Below, piece after piece: positions 52,997-63,999 of a DNA stretch of 64,000 bases. The DNA lies in contig JAURLP010000007.1 in NCBI GenBank assembly GCA_030831165.1, forward strand, positions 27,696-91,695, given 5' to 3'. The translations under genes were made by a program, and so were the position numbers. The DNA comes from Gammaproteobacteria bacterium (GTDB lineage Bacteria; Pseudomonadota; Gammaproteobacteria; Pseudomonadales; Pseudohongiellaceae). Under the pieces are notes generated by a model that saw nothing but the letters and a program-made list of their open reading frames with translations, was not told the origin of the DNA and did no database searches. Position 1 is the first letter of the stretch, and every line of letters begins with the position of its first letter.

Positions 52997-53944
52997 TTAA
53001 GGCAGTGCCTCCAATTCTGGATCGTCTTTTTGGGCTGGTATCAGGTCTTCCTTACTTATGTGCATATAAAGCAAAACATTCGCCGCGACATAAATTGATG
53101 AGTAAGTTCCGATCAAAACTCCTACTGTCAACGCAATGGCAAAGCCACTAATCATTTCTCCACCAACCAGAAGCAGAGCTAAAAGTACCAACAAGGTGGT
53201 CAGAGACGTAATTATAGTCCGGCTAAAAGTTTGAGTAATTGAGCTGTTAATGGTTTCTGTAGCATCCACACCTCTGAGCAAACGAAAGTTTTCACGAATA
53301 CGATCTGAAACGACAATAGTATCGTTCAGCGAATAACCTACAACAGCTAACACTGCTGCCAGTACCGTCAGATCGAAATCAAATTGCATAAGAGAGAAAA
53401 ATCCCAACACTATTATGACATCATGCGCCAGAGCAACTACTGCACCGACTGCAAACTTGAACTGAAATCGCAAAGATATATAGATCATAATCATGATCAA
53501 TGCGACTAGCATACCTAAACCACCCTGCTCTCTTAACTCATCACCTACCTGGGCGCCGATAAATTCAGAACGTAGCAGCTCAATATTCTGACCGGAAGCC
53601 TCTTCTAACATTGCCAACACACGATCCCCGGTCTGATTAGACTCCTCCAGGGGCAAGCCTTCTTCCTGGACATCCTGTATTCTAATGACAACATCCAAAT
53701 CACTGCCAAAAAACACAACTTCATAATTTTGAAAACCATTTTGTCCCAAGGTGTTTCTGATATCTTCCAGATTGGGTGATTCCTCAAACAGGAGTTCGGC
53801 TTGTGTACCGCCTGTAAAATCCAGACCAAAACGCATGCCATTAACAATGAAAGAACCCAGAGAAATGATAATGAGAATCGCAGAAAACATCGTGGCAAAC
53901 TTGCGTTTGCCCATAAAATCAATCGTGTTATTAAAATCTATCAT
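52997..53944 (-). CDS. secF: Protein translocase subunit SecF
   Basis: Inner-membrane partner of SecD, using the proton gradient to finish protein export through SecYEG. NGMRFGLDFTGGTQAELLFE is the conserved periplasmic start, then six membrane helices and ALAHDVIIVLGFFSLMQFDF, VGYSLNDTIVVSDRIRENF (Asp and Arg of the proton path) and SRTIITSLTTLLVLLALLLV. Length 315 is standard. It follows secD by 14 bp. Confidence 0.96.
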   Translation of the reverse strand: MIDFNNTIDFMGKRKFATMFSAILIIISLGSFIVNGMRFGLDFTGGTQAELLFEESPNLEDIRNTLGQNGFQNYEVVFFGSDLDVVIRIQDVQEEGLPLEESNQTGDRVLAMLEEASGQNIELLRSEFIGAQVGDELREQGGLGMLVALIMIMIYISLRFQFKFAVGAVVALAHDVIIVLGFFSLMQFDFDLTVLAAVLAVVGYSLNDTIVVSDRIRENFRLLRGVDATETINSSITQTFSRTIITSLTTLLVLLALLLVGGEMISGFAIALTVGVLIGTYSSIYVAANVLLYMHISKEDLIPAQKDDPELEALP

Positions 53945-53958
53945 ATCTAATACCTGAT

Positions 53959-55839
53959 TTAGCCCTTACTTGTATTTGGCTCAGGCATTTTTATGCCTAT
54001 AGAAAGTTTATTCACTTTTCGCCCACCATAAATAAGGTTAATGATGGCGCGTGTTACGACTATCGCAGTAAACATGGAAGTCAGAATACCAATGGAAAGT
54101 GTTACGGCAAATCCCTTAACCGGACCTGTTCCGATAGAGTATAAAATTATTGCGACCAGCAATGTCGTGACATTTGCATCAAGAATAGTAACGAAAGCCC
54201 TACCATAACCAGAGTCAATGGCTTTTTGCACACTCAAGCCATTCTTGAGTTCTTCCCTGATGCGAGCAAAGATCAAGACATTGGCATCCACTGCCATCCC
54301 CACGGTCAATACTATCCCTGCAATACCGGGCAAGGTTAATGTTGCACCAATAATCGACATCACAGCAATTAATAAAAACAGGTTTATAGCCAAAGCCACA
54401 TTGGCAACCAAACCAAATAAACGATAATAAGCCACCATAAAAACAAGCACTAAGGCAAAACCAATTTGTACTGATAAAACCCCTCGGTCGATATTTTCCT
54501 GCCCCAGGCTAGGCCCAATTGTGCTCTCTTCAATGAAATACATTGGCGCTGCTAAGGCGCCAGAACGAATTAACAAGGCCAAATCATTTGCTTCATTACC
54601 CATTAAGCCGGTGATCCTGAATTGCCTGCCAAGAGCAGCCTGAATGGTAGGGGCACTTATCACTCTTATTTCTTCATAGGGTTCAGAGCTCGAAACAATT
54701 TCACCGCTGGGCAGAAGTTCTGTAACAGTACGTACTTTGGTTTCGCTAAGCAGAATAGCCATATTACGACCAATGTTGCCACGCGTGGCTTCATTCATTT
54801 GCCTGGCGCCAGCTGCATCAAGTGTAATGTTGACTTGAGGTAGAGATGTCTGGGCATCAAACGTTGCTTGCGCCTGAGTAACACTGTCACCACCAACGAT
54901 CAAATCATTTTCCAGGGTAATCGGCAAACCTTCATATTCATAGTCTGTTGTGGTTCCGGGCGCAGCATTAGTTTCAGCCACCAAGTGGAATCGTAAGGTT
55001 GCAACCGTCGAAATAATATCCTTGGCACGAGCGGTGTCTTGTATGCCCGGCAACTCAACAACAATTCGATCCTGACCCATGCGCTGCACCTTGGGCTCTC
55101 TAACCCCTAAGGCATCAACACGGGTTCTGAGTGTTGAAAGATTTTGTTGAAGCGCATAATCCTGCAGCAACAAAATGCTTGCTTCAGTTGGTTGGTAATA
55201 CAAAATAAATTCATTACCAACTTCACTGTTGCGACTAATCAAATCAGGAAATTCATCCCTTATTAAATTATTAGCTGCTGTTCGGGTTTCTGCATCATTA
55301 AAGCGAAGCACAATGCGATTGGTATCATCTACTTCAATTGGCGGCCGATAGCGGAGTCGCTCTTCACGCAATAAGCGGCGCATTACCGCTATGGAATCAT
55401 TTAATTGATTGCTGACAGCTTGCTCCATGTCGACTTCCATCAGAAAGTGTACGCCGCCACTTAAATCAAGACCATAAGCCATTGGGCCTGCACCGAAGGA
55501 CTGTAAAAAATCAGGAGTATTCGGCGCCATGTTTTGAGCAACCAGATATTCATCAGGTAATGACAGTTGTACGATTTCCTGCGCACGGCGCTGATCATTC
55601 TGATCTTGCAGACGTATTAAGCCTGAACCATCTTCCAGTTCAGCCGACAGATAGTTAATACCATCCGCAATCAATGCGGCAGATGCAGTATCTATAACGC
55701 TTTGATCGACCAGCCCACTGTCATGGGAAATCTGAATGGCAGGATCTGGCGGATAAAAGTTTGGTGCGGCATAAACGACCGATAGTGCAATAACAAACAC
55801 TATCATGAGATTTTTCCAAAGAGGATATTTATTTAACAT
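53959..55839 (-). CDS. secD: Protein translocase subunit SecD
   Basis: Large subunit of SecDF. The first helix (LMIVFVIALSVVYAAPNFYP) leads into the periplasmic P1 domain with AYGLDLSGGVHFLMEVDM. Further motifs are VDALGVREPKVQRMGQDRIV, VGMAVDANVLIFARIREELK (essential Asp and Arg) and ATVTTLLVAIILYSIGTGPV read as DANVTTLLVAIILYSIGTGP. Length 626 is typical. It is between yajC and secF. Confidence 0.96.
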   Translation of the reverse strand: MLNKYPLWKNLMIVFVIALSVVYAAPNFYPPDPAIQISHDSGLVDQSVIDTASAALIADGINYLSAELEDGSGLIRLQDQNDQRRAQEIVQLSLPDEYLVAQNMAPNTPDFLQSFGAGPMAYGLDLSGGVHFLMEVDMEQAVSNQLNDSIAVMRRLLREERLRYRPPIEVDDTNRIVLRFNDAETRTAANNLIRDEFPDLISRNSEVGNEFILYYQPTEASILLLQDYALQQNLSTLRTRVDALGVREPKVQRMGQDRIVVELPGIQDTARAKDIISTVATLRFHLVAETNAAPGTTTDYEYEGLPITLENDLIVGGDSVTQAQATFDAQTSLPQVNITLDAAGARQMNEATRGNIGRNMAILLSETKVRTVTELLPSGEIVSSSEPYEEIRVISAPTIQAALGRQFRITGLMGNEANDLALLIRSGALAAPMYFIEESTIGPSLGQENIDRGVLSVQIGFALVLVFMVAYYRLFGLVANVALAINLFLLIAVMSIIGATLTLPGIAGIVLTVGMAVDANVLIFARIREELKNGLSVQKAIDSGYGRAFVTILDANVTTLLVAIILYSIGTGPVKGFAVTLSIGILTSMFTAIVVTRAIINLIYGGRKVNKLSIGIKMPEPNTSKG

Positions 55840-55880
55840 GCATCACAGACCAGTTGCTGTTGAAGTAAGACTACGTCTAA

Positions 55881-56222
55881 TTAGGCTTGCTCAATTGATT
55901 TAATAGTGCCTTTAGGCAGCACTGCAGATACAGAAGACTTCTGCATTTTTAGTTCAACATTTTCAGCCACTGTAACTGAGACATATTGTTCATCAACTTT
56001 AGTGACCTTACCTATAATCCCGCCGGCCGTTATCACTTCGTCGCCTTTACCAATGCCCTGAATTAATGCTTTATGTTCTTTAGCTCTTTTTGATTGCGGA
56101 CGAATCAACATGAAGTAAAAAATCAGTATAAACCCACCCAGAAAAATAAAACTGGTCCAGGGGCTTTGCTGAGCGGCGCCGTCTGCGGTTTGTGCATATG
56201 CTGAGCTGATGAAAAAATCCAT
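55881..56222 (-). CDS. yajC: Preprotein translocase accessory protein YajC
   Basis: Small single-span protein associated with SecDF. The typical form is a short start, then WTSFIFLGGFILIFYFMLIR and PQSKRAKEHKALIQGIGKGD, followed by EVITAGGIIGKVTKVDEQYV. Length 113 is standard. It lies 48 bp after tgt and 41 bp before secD, within one operon. Confidence 0.95.
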   Translation of the reverse strand: MDFFISSAYAQTADGAAQQSPWTSFIFLGGFILIFYFMLIRPQSKRAKEHKALIQGIGKGDEVITAGGIIGKVTKVDEQYVSVTVAENVELKMQKSSVSAVLPKGTIKSIEQA

Positions 56223-56270
56223 AATATTGCCTATAAGTTAGAAGATTAGTGATTTGTTGTTAGTTTAGTC

Positions 56271-57374
<1,104 letters not shown>

Positions 57375-57392
57375 TTATTTATCCCAGAATAG

Positions 57393-57420
57393 AAAAAGGA
57401 AGTGACATCACTTCCTTTTT
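57393..57420. terminator. Perfect hairpin with flanking A/T runs between mdh and tgt
   Basis: Arms AAAAAGGAAGTGA (57393-57405) and TCACTTCCTTTTT (57408-57420) with a two-base centre. It can terminate in either direction. It ends only 21 bp from the tgt start codon, so any transcript entering tgt from further upstream must cross it; it could act as an attenuator. Confidence 0.8.
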
Positions 57421-57545
57421 CTTATGCTGCATACTCTTTCGAAATACTCTCGCGCTTGGCAGGCTGGTTTTCAAGCAAGGCATTTATGCACGGAAAGCGG
57501 GAGCGTATATTTAATACGTGACCGACTGAGTACATAAATAACAAA

Positions 57546-57567
57546 GCTTGCGAACAAGCCCGCAAGC
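57546..57567 (-). terminator. Probable terminator of mdh
   Basis: Arms GCTTGC (57546-57551) and GCAAGC (57562-57567), ten-base loop; on the minus strand the hairpin is followed by TTTGTTATTT. It lies about 10 bp after the mdh stop. Confidence 0.6.
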
Positions 57568-57578
57568 GCCTCTACTAT

Positions 57579-58556
57579 TTAAGGAAGTAAATGTGAGACG
57601 CCGTCTCTCTCTTCGCTCAATTCTTTTTCGGTAGCCTGCATCAAGTTCCGGCTGAACTCATTAATCTCAAGACCCTGCACTATTGTGTACTCTCCATTCT
57701 CACAAGTTACCGGGAATGAGTAGATCAGGCCTTCAGTAATTCCATAACTACCGTCACTTGGAATACCCATGCTGACTATTTGGCCATTAGTTCCCAGAGC
57801 CCAATCACGCATATGTTCAATTGCCGCATTGGCAGCAGAAGCTGCACTGGAAAGACCGCGAGCCTTAATAATCGCTGCGCCGCGCTGTTGAACTGTGGGA
57901 ATAAAATCGCCAACAACCCAATCCATATCAACCAAATCAGTCGCCGCAGTGCCAGCAACAGTACAATGATGAATGTCTGGATATTGCGTGGCACTATGAT
58001 TGCCCCAAATAATCATGCTTTTTACATCAGAACTGTGTTTACCTGTTTTTTCAGCCAACTGAGCCATGGCACGGTTGTGATCCAGGCGAGTCATTGCAGT
58101 AAACTGACCAGGTTTGAGATCCGGGGCATTACGATAAGCAATCAAGGCGTTGGTGTTTGCTGGATTACCAACCACGATCACTTTCACATCACGGCTGGCA
58201 TTATCATTAATGGCTTTGCCCTGAACGGAAAAAATCGCCGCATTAGCTTCCAATAAATCTTTTCGTTCCATGCCCGGTCCACGAGGACGAGCACCCACCA
58301 GCAAGCAGTAATCTGCATCTTTAAATGCAACATTAGGATCATCTGTTTGGACGATGCCATGTACCAGTGGAAAAGCACAATCATCAATTTCCATTGCAGT
58401 ACCTGCTAGCGCCTGTAATGCGGGTGTAATTTCCAGTAATTGCAGAATAACCGGCTGATCTGGTCCTAACATGGCACCAGATGCAATTCTAAATAAAAGT
58501 GAGTAACTGATTTGTCCAGCAGCCCCTGTGACTGCAACCCGAACAGGTGATTTCAT
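57579..58556 (-). CDS. mdh: Malate dehydrogenase
   Basis: Interconverts malate and oxaloacetate in the TCA cycle with NAD+. NAD-binding [17 protein letters not shown] at the N-terminus, substrate site with [20 protein letters not shown] and [37 protein letters not shown] (catalytic Asp) and [15 protein letters not shown] (catalytic His). The 325-residue form, with LVGARPR at the mobile loop, is the type common in beta- and some gammaproteobacteria and differs from the E. coli 312-residue enzyme. RBS AGGGA precedes the ATG. Confidence 0.96.
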   Translation of the reverse strand: MKSPVRVAVTGAAGQISYSLLFRIASGAMLGPDQPVILQLLEITPALQALAGTAMEIDDCAFPLVHGIVQTDDPNVAFKDADYCLLVGARPRGPGMERKDLLEANAAIFSVQGKAINDNASRDVKVIVVGNPANTNALIAYRNAPDLKPGQFTAMTRLDHNRAMAQLAEKTGKHSSDVKSMIIWGNHSATQYPDIHHCTVAGTAATDLVDMDWVVGDFIPTVQQRGAAIIKARGLSSAASAANAAIEHMRDWALGTNGQIVSMGIPSDGSYGITEGLIYSFPVTCENGEYTIVQGLEINEFSRNLMQATEKELSEERDGVSHLLP

Positions 58557-58740
58557 TTGGGATCCCTTTAGCGTAATTAAAAATTAGTATCAAGACAGCG
58601 CCGAAATATACTGCTGGCGACGTGAGCGCGCGATTATAGCAAATTTTCAATTCATGGACAGCTAAAGCATTGATCTAGTCAAACAAAATTAAAACGCCAT
58701 CTTTTGCCATAAACTTCTTTGCAATAATTTATTTTTTAAA

Positions 58741-58771
58741 ATAAACATCCACGACTGGCGGGGATGTTTAT
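58741..58771 (-). terminator. Intrinsic terminator of the TonB receptor gene
   Basis: Arms ATAAACATCC (58741-58750) and GGATGTTTAT (58762-58771), 11-base loop, followed on the minus strand by T/A-rich sequence. It lies about 60 bp after the receptor stop codon. Confidence 0.7.
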
Positions 58772-58833
58772 TAACGTAGGAGAAAAGTATCCAATTTATC
58801 TCCAGATCGGAAAATTTAAAGACCTAGTAGCCA

Positions 58834-60954
58834 TCAAAAACGACCACTGATCGTCACACGTGCATTAAGAGGAACACCTACAGTAGCCTGATGAGTGCTA
58901 TGAGCATTGGGAAAATAAAGCTCATCAGTCAGATTCTCGATATTGAGCTGAAGTCGAAGTTTTTCTGAAACATCATAGTAAACTGCTGCATCAACACGGG
59001 TATAACTCGGCAATTCGGCGTTATTACTGTTATTGATGTAACTATCATCCTGGTAAGTCAAACCAAGTGCCAGACCGAGTTTAGTGCCTGCCTGGAATGT
59101 ATTCCAAATTGAAAACATGTTTTCCGGTAGTTCCTGAGGGCGCAAGCCAGTTGGCCCTGTTCGATCAACCTGCTCACCATCAAGATTGCTGTAGCCAGCT
59201 GAAACATACCAATTATCATTTAACTGGCCCTGAAGCTGAATCTCGAAACCTGTAATTTCAGAATCGATCACATCCAGTGTTTCAGGGTCTGCGTCTGCTA
59301 CCAGCGGGGAACTTTGTTGAATTTCGAAAATAGCTGCGGTCAAGCTTAATCCTTGCCTAAAATCCCATTTCACACCACCTTCAAGATTCTCAAAAGTATT
59401 TGGATCCAGTTGATTATTACTGCCATTAATGTTTTCAAATTGTTCACCGCTACGTGGCAGGAAAGATTCACTATAACTTCCATAAATTGAAACGTTTTCC
59501 ACTGGCTTATATACAACGCCAAGGCGCGGAGTTATTTCTTCATCTCTACGACTTCTGCTTTCATTTGCAACCACATTAAGAACTTGAATGTCGAAGCTGT
59601 CAAAACGGGCCCCGAGAATCATATCCAGCTTACTGTGAAGAGCAATTTCATTTTGTATATAAAACGAAAACACATCGATATCCACTCGTGTATCATCATT
59701 GATATCAGTCGTAAAACTATTCGTTGTCGCCACCCCGGATGAGTTAACACCGACGCCACCCCTCAAAATCAGCGGGCGTGTTATTGTAAAGCTTTCATTG
59801 TCATCCGAGCTTGTGTCCCAGAATGAATTGTATCTATCCTGATCTGATGAAGTATCTATATATTCAGCACCGGCAATAATTGTGTGAATAACGCGACCAG
59901 TAGCAAATTCACGAATCAGATTCCCGGACAGAATCAGGTTTTCTCGTCGCGTTGTATCCAGATAACCATCCAGTGTTACTTCATTTGGAGTAAGTAGCTG
60001 ATCATAAGCTGATGCATAAAAGTTCTGATACAGTTTGTCATAATCGCCATAGAAAACACTAAAATTTCCCTTCAGAGTATCCGAGAATTCATGTTGTAAA
60101 GCGGCTCGAAGCAAATGAGCTTCCAGTTCTGTTGAATTCAGGTTTGGATCTGCGAAAATGATTTCTTTGAATGATTCCACAGGTCGACCGTTGGCACCCG
60201 TGGGAATACCACGGTCAATAAAACGCTGATGATCAACGTATTCATAGGAAAGATCGACAGAAGTAGCTGAGCTCATCTGGATTTTTATTGTTGGGTTAAA
60301 ACCAACTCGCTCACCATCATAGAAATCTCGCTGATTGTTGGGGCTTTCATAAAAGGCATTGATTCTTAAAGCGGAGGCATCATTGATATCGAAATTGTTG
60401 TCGATTTGCAGACTGTATTCACCATAACTATCAACCCCAACCTGGTAGGTGGTGAAATTCTCACCGAGAACGCCCTTCTTGGTGACACGATTCAATATCC
60501 CGCCAGTGCCACCACGCCCGAATAAAAGAGCATTCGGGCCCCGTAATATCTCCACTTGTTCTAGATTGTATAGTGGACGGTAATACTGAACATCATCCCT
60601 TGATCCATCAATATAAAAATCAGCTGTCGAACGTACACCACGAAAAACTAGGGCATCACGGTGCCCTTCTCCCTGTGAGGTACTGACCCCTGGGGTATAG
60701 TTAATGATGTCGCCAATGGTAGTGAAACCCTGTAATCTGATCTGGTCAGCAGTAACAATAGAAAGACTTTGAGGAACATCGATGACCGGTGTTGGAGTTC
60801 TTAGAGCATTAACCTGATCTCTTTCAAGATACTCTCCCCTGACCATCATTTCTGTAATACTTGCCTGTTCTGAATCTTGCGCAATAACCAGAGGGGAACT
60901 GCACACAAATATAATTGCCGTTAATGTAGATTGCCTGGATGGTAGTAATTTCAT
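58834..60954 (-). CDS. TonB-dependent siderophore receptor (Fiu-like)
   Basis: Outer-membrane gated barrel importing ferric siderophores with energy from TonB-ExbBD. Signal peptide to about residue 25 (STLTAIIFVCSSPLVIAQ). The plug domain shows TPTPVIDVPQSLSIVTADQI, INYTPGVSTSQGEGHRD, VFRGVRSTADFYIDGSRDDV and EQVEILRGPNALLFGRGGTG. The barrel ends with the conserved C-terminal NARVTISGRF, terminal Phe as expected for BAM insertion. Length 706. The plug resembles catecholate receptors such as Fiu, but the ligand is unproven. A strong Fur-type repeat lies 44 bp upstream of the start. Confidence 0.9.
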   Translation of the reverse strand: MKLLPSRQSTLTAIIFVCSSPLVIAQDSEQASITEMMVRGEYLERDQVNALRTPTPVIDVPQSLSIVTADQIRLQGFTTIGDIINYTPGVSTSQGEGHRDALVFRGVRSTADFYIDGSRDDVQYYRPLYNLEQVEILRGPNALLFGRGGTGGILNRVTKKGVLGENFTTYQVGVDSYGEYSLQIDNNFDINDASALRINAFYESPNNQRDFYDGERVGFNPTIKIQMSSATSVDLSYEYVDHQRFIDRGIPTGANGRPVESFKEIIFADPNLNSTELEAHLLRAALQHEFSDTLKGNFSVFYGDYDKLYQNFYASAYDQLLTPNEVTLDGYLDTTRRENLILSGNLIREFATGRVIHTIIAGAEYIDTSSDQDRYNSFWDTSSDDNESFTITRPLILRGGVGVNSSGVATTNSFTTDINDDTRVDIDVFSFYIQNEIALHSKLDMILGARFDSFDIQVLNVVANESRSRRDEEITPRLGVVYKPVENVSIYGSYSESFLPRSGEQFENINGSNNQLDPNTFENLEGGVKWDFRQGLSLTAAIFEIQQSSPLVADADPETLDVIDSEITGFEIQLQGQLNDNWYVSAGYSNLDGEQVDRTGPTGLRPQELPENMFSIWNTFQAGTKLGLALGLTYQDDSYINNSNNAELPSYTRVDAAVYYDVSEKLRLQLNIENLTDELYFPNAHSTHQATVGVPLNARVTISGRF

Positions 60955-60997
60955 AATTTATATGATTCTGGATTATTTGGCGCAGGCGATTCTACTC

Positions 60998-61032
60998 ATA
61001 ATCTAAATGATAATCAATATCATTTAGATTAT
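60998..61032 (-). promoter_or_regulatory. Fur-type iron box of the siderophore receptor
   Basis: Perfect inverted repeat with 15 bp arms, ATAATCTAAATGATA (60998-61012) and TATCATTTAGATTAT (61018-61032), five-base centre. The core AATGATAATCAATATCATT fits the Fur consensus GATAATGATAATCATTATC well. Placement 44 bp before the receptor ATG suits iron repression. Confidence 0.85.
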
Positions 61033-61212
61033 TATTTATATAAACGCATTTGCTTAATTTACAGGTGAGCCTATGTTTATTAATTGATGACAAAGCTGCC
61101 ATGAGCAACAAATACTTTTCTGGGTACTTCAAAAAACTGACTTGCAGATTAGTACTCTGATAATATTGTCGCTACTTCTGTATAACAATCAGCATATCTA
61201 CCGGACGCATTC

Positions 61213-62625
61213 ATGCGCAAAACCAAAATAATCTGCACCCTTGGCCCAGCCACTAGCAATTACGAAACCCTTCAGGAAATGCATGCTGCGGGGATGGATA
61301 TTATTCGTCTCAATATGTCCCATGCTCCCCATAAATGGGTAGATCGCATGATTGCTCACATCGTTGAGTTAAACAAACATACTGCTTTTCCTGTTGGCAT
61401 ATTGCTCGACACCCAGGGACCTGAGATCAGAACCGGGGTTTTGGAGAATGATCTTGACTTGAAAGCTGGCGATGAAATATCCATCACAGTGCGGGATGGT
61501 GTTGATGTAGAAGAATCTTCAATTCGAATAAATTATGACGAGCTTATTGAAGCGGTAAGTGTTGGCGACAAAATAACCGTCGACAACGGCCTGATTAATC
61601 TTCAAGTTCTGGAAAAAAACAACCCAATATTACGCTGTAAGATTTTGGATGGCGGCAAACTGGGAAGCAAAAAGCATGTCAATCTGCCTGGCATTAGAGT
61701 CAACTTGCCGGCAATCACTAACAAAGATAAAGAAGACATTCTTTATGGTCTTAAACATGAACTCGATTACATCGCGCTTTCTTTTGTTAGAGAAGCAAAA
61801 GATGTGCAACAGCTTCGTGACTTAATTGAAGAAAATTTTCCGGAAAAATTATCCACTGTAAAAATTATTGCAAAGATTGAAGATCAACAGGGTGTAAAAA
61901 ACCTGGAAGAAATTATCCAGATATCCGATGGCATAATGGTCGCTCGAGGTGATTTGGGAGTCGAAATTGATTTAGCTGATTTACCAACCGTGCAACGCAA
62001 TATCATTCGCTTGTGCGCGCGCCATGGTAAACGCGTCATCGTAGCCACGCATTTATTGGAATCAATGATTGAAAACCCTATTCCGACAAGAGCTGAAGTG
62101 ACGGATGTAGCGAATGCTGTTTATGAAGGAGCAGATGCCATTATGCTGTCAGGTGAAACCACCATCGGCAAATATCCTGTGCGCTGTGTAAAACAGCTTG
62201 ATGCTATTGCACGCGCCACTGAAAAACAGCCCGGATTAAAATTAACCGATGAATTAATTAAATCTTCCGACAAGGAACATCTCGCGGCTACCGCAGTTGA
62301 GCTAGCAGATGATCTAAATGCTAAAGGTATCGTGGTCGTTACACGACACGGTATCATGGCCAATTATGTCACCAATTGTCATCCTGAGAGCTCACCGATT
62401 TTCGCCTTTACTAATATTGGTATTACCCGACGACTGATGACACTAAACCGTTACCTCTATCCTTTTAAAATTGAATTTAGTGATGACCCAGAAGAAACTT
62501 TACGCCGTGCCTTCAATGAACTGAAGAAAAAGGCTGGCTTTGAGAGCAATGATAAAGTTGTGGTAATTTCAGATCTACTGATCGATCAGGACAGCGTAGG
62601 CATTCAGATTCGGTATTTGCCTTAA
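61213..62625 (+). CDS. pyk: Pyruvate kinase
   Basis: Final step of glycolysis, phosphoenolpyruvate plus ADP to pyruvate plus ATP. The N-terminal RKTKIICTLGPATSNYETLQ, IIRLNMSHAPHKWVD, LDTQGPEIRTGVLEND, KIIAKIEDQQGVKNLEEII (active-site Lys) and DGIMVARGDLGVEIDLADLP are standard. The C-terminal domain begins near residue 340. Length 470 is close to E. coli PykF. It is single, with queA convergent after it and a divergent TonB receptor upstream. Confidence 0.96.
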   Translation: MRKTKIICTLGPATSNYETLQEMHAAGMDIIRLNMSHAPHKWVDRMIAHIVELNKHTAFPVGILLDTQGPEIRTGVLENDLDLKAGDEISITVRDGVDVEESSIRINYDELIEAVSVGDKITVDNGLINLQVLEKNNPILRCKILDGGKLGSKKHVNLPGIRVNLPAITNKDKEDILYGLKHELDYIALSFVREAKDVQQLRDLIEENFPEKLSTVKIIAKIEDQQGVKNLEEIIQISDGIMVARGDLGVEIDLADLPTVQRNIIRLCARHGKRVIVATHLLESMIENPIPTRAEVTDVANAVYEGADAIMLSGETTIGKYPVRCVKQLDAIARATEKQPGLKLTDELIKSSDKEHLAATAVELADDLNAKGIVVVTRHGIMANYVTNCHPESSPIFAFTNIGITRRLMTLNRYLYPFKIEFSDDPEETLRRAFNELKKKAGFESNDKVVVISDLLIDQDSVGIQIRYLP

Positions 62626-62785
62626 TCTTACAACATAGCTAGTTTATTCCAACCTGATCATATAAAACCTCACAAGCTCGGCTAAGACGGAAAGAAACCA
62701 GAATTTCTTTTAGAAGTTTACGCTTTATTACATGAATGAAGGAAATTCAAATTTTAATGAAGTATTAGCAAGCACAATAGCGATA

Positions 62786-63805
62786 TCAATTTAGGAAGGT
62801 TGCATCCCCATAACTAAAAAACCGATACTTTTCTTTTATTGCTTCATTATAAGCACGCAAAATATTATCCTTCCCGGCAAAAGCACTCACCAGCATAATC
62901 AGTGTCGATTCCGGCAAATGAAAATTAGTTAATAAAGCATCCACTGATTTAAATTTATATCCTGGATAAATAAAAATGTCGGTATCGCCTTTATAGGGTG
63001 AAATTTCTCCAGAGCTGCTTGCAGTTTCCAGGCAGCGAACTGTCGTCGTTCCTATCGCGACCACTCGCCCGCCTCTGGCTCGGCATGCGTTCACTTTTTC
63101 ACAAACTGTTTCATCCACTTCCAGATACTCTGCATGCATCTCGTGATCTTCAATTTTTTCAGCTCGAACGGGCTGAAATGTTCCTGCTCCAACATGCAGA
63201 GTGACTTTTGCAGTATCGATACCTTTAGCAGCAATCTCAGCAAGCAAAGGCTTGTCAAAATGCAATCCCGCCGTTGGGGCCGCGACGGCACCCTGTTTCT
63301 CGCTATAAACTGTTTGATAGCGTTCTTTGTCTGACAGCTCATCTTCTCGCTTTATATACGGTGGCAAGGGCATATGCCCGATTTCATCTAACAAATTCAT
63401 CAGCGCCAGGTCTTCCGGGAAAGCCAATATAAAAAAATCTTCTTTCCGACCAAGAACTTCCGCTTTAACTCCTTCAGAAAAAATAATAAAAGAACCCGCC
63501 TTCGGTGCTTTACTTGCACGAACTTGTGCAAGTATTTGGTTGCCAGCCATCACCCTTTCTACTAAAACTTCAACCTTGCCTCCGCTAGCCTTATACCCAA
63601 ATAGTCGGGCAGGGATCACACGAGTATTATTGAACACCAGTAAATCTTCAGGGTTTATTAAAGAAATGAAGTCAGTGAAGTGTCGATGATCGATTTGACC
63701 GCTTTCACGAGATAAGCAAAGCAAACGGCTATCCGTACGTTTTACAGGGGGATAATGGGCGATCAGCTCTTCTGGAAGATCAAAATGGAAATCACTAAGT
63801 TTCAT
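62786..63805 (-). CDS. queA: S-adenosylmethionine:tRNA ribosyltransferase-isomerase QueA
   Basis: Turns the 7-aminomethyl-7-deazaguanine of tRNA into epoxyqueuosine. [20 protein letters not shown] opens the protein; later blocks are [80 protein letters not shown] and [19 protein letters not shown]. Length 339 is typical. In many gammaproteobacteria queA is directly before tgt; here mdh, the TonB receptor and pyk lie between, while tgt keeps yajC-secD-secF. It diverges from tRNA-Leu. Confidence 0.96.
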   Translation of the reverse strand: MKLSDFHFDLPEELIAHYPPVKRTDSRLLCLSRESGQIDHRHFTDFISLINPEDLLVFNNTRVIPARLFGYKASGGKVEVLVERVMAGNQILAQVRASKAPKAGSFIIFSEGVKAEVLGRKEDFFILAFPEDLALMNLLDEIGHMPLPPYIKREDELSDKERYQTVYSEKQGAVAAPTAGLHFDKPLLAEIAAKGIDTAKVTLHVGAGTFQPVRAEKIEDHEMHAEYLEVDETVCEKVNACRARGGRVVAIGTTTVRCLETASSSGEISPYKGDTDIFIYPGYKFKSVDALLTNFHLPESTLIMLVSAFAGKDNILRAYNEAIKEKYRFFSYGDATFLN

Positions 63806-63841
63806 GGGTGCGAAAGATTACCGCTTTTATTCTGTAAATCA

Positions 63842-63870
63842 TAGGCAGCAAGCCCAACAGGCGTTATAAT
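63842..63870 (+). promoter_or_regulatory. Promoter of tRNA-Leu
   Basis: TATAAT at 63865-63870 preceded 17 bp upstream by TAGGCA, a weak minus 35, and followed at once by the GC-rich CCGCGC expected of stringently controlled stable-RNA promoters. The predicted start lies about 35 bp before the tRNA. Confidence 0.65.
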
Positions 63871-63912
63871 CCGCGCTGGTCTATTTCAGATATAACCAGA
63901 CAGACTCTATTT

Positions 63913-63999
63913 GCCGGAGTGGTGAAATTGGTAGACACGCCGGATTCAAAATCCGGTGCTAGTGATAGCGTGCCGGTTCAAGTCCGGCCTCCGGTACCA
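63913..63999 (+). tRNA. tRNA-Leu (anticodon CAA)
   Basis: Complete 87-base tRNA with encoded CCA. Acceptor GCCGGAG pairs with CTCCGGT (one G-U), discriminator A then CCA. The anticodon arm CCGGA-TTCAAAA-TCCGG gives anticodon CAA, reading UUG. The long variable arm (TGCTAGTGATAGCGT region) marks a class II tRNA, and GGTTCAAGTCC is the T arm. Confidence 0.95.

Noticed and set aside
57780..58256. Plus-strand ORF of 158 codons inside mdh
   Set aside because: It is antisense to the conserved catalytic part of malate dehydrogenase, whose motifs fully explain the DNA.
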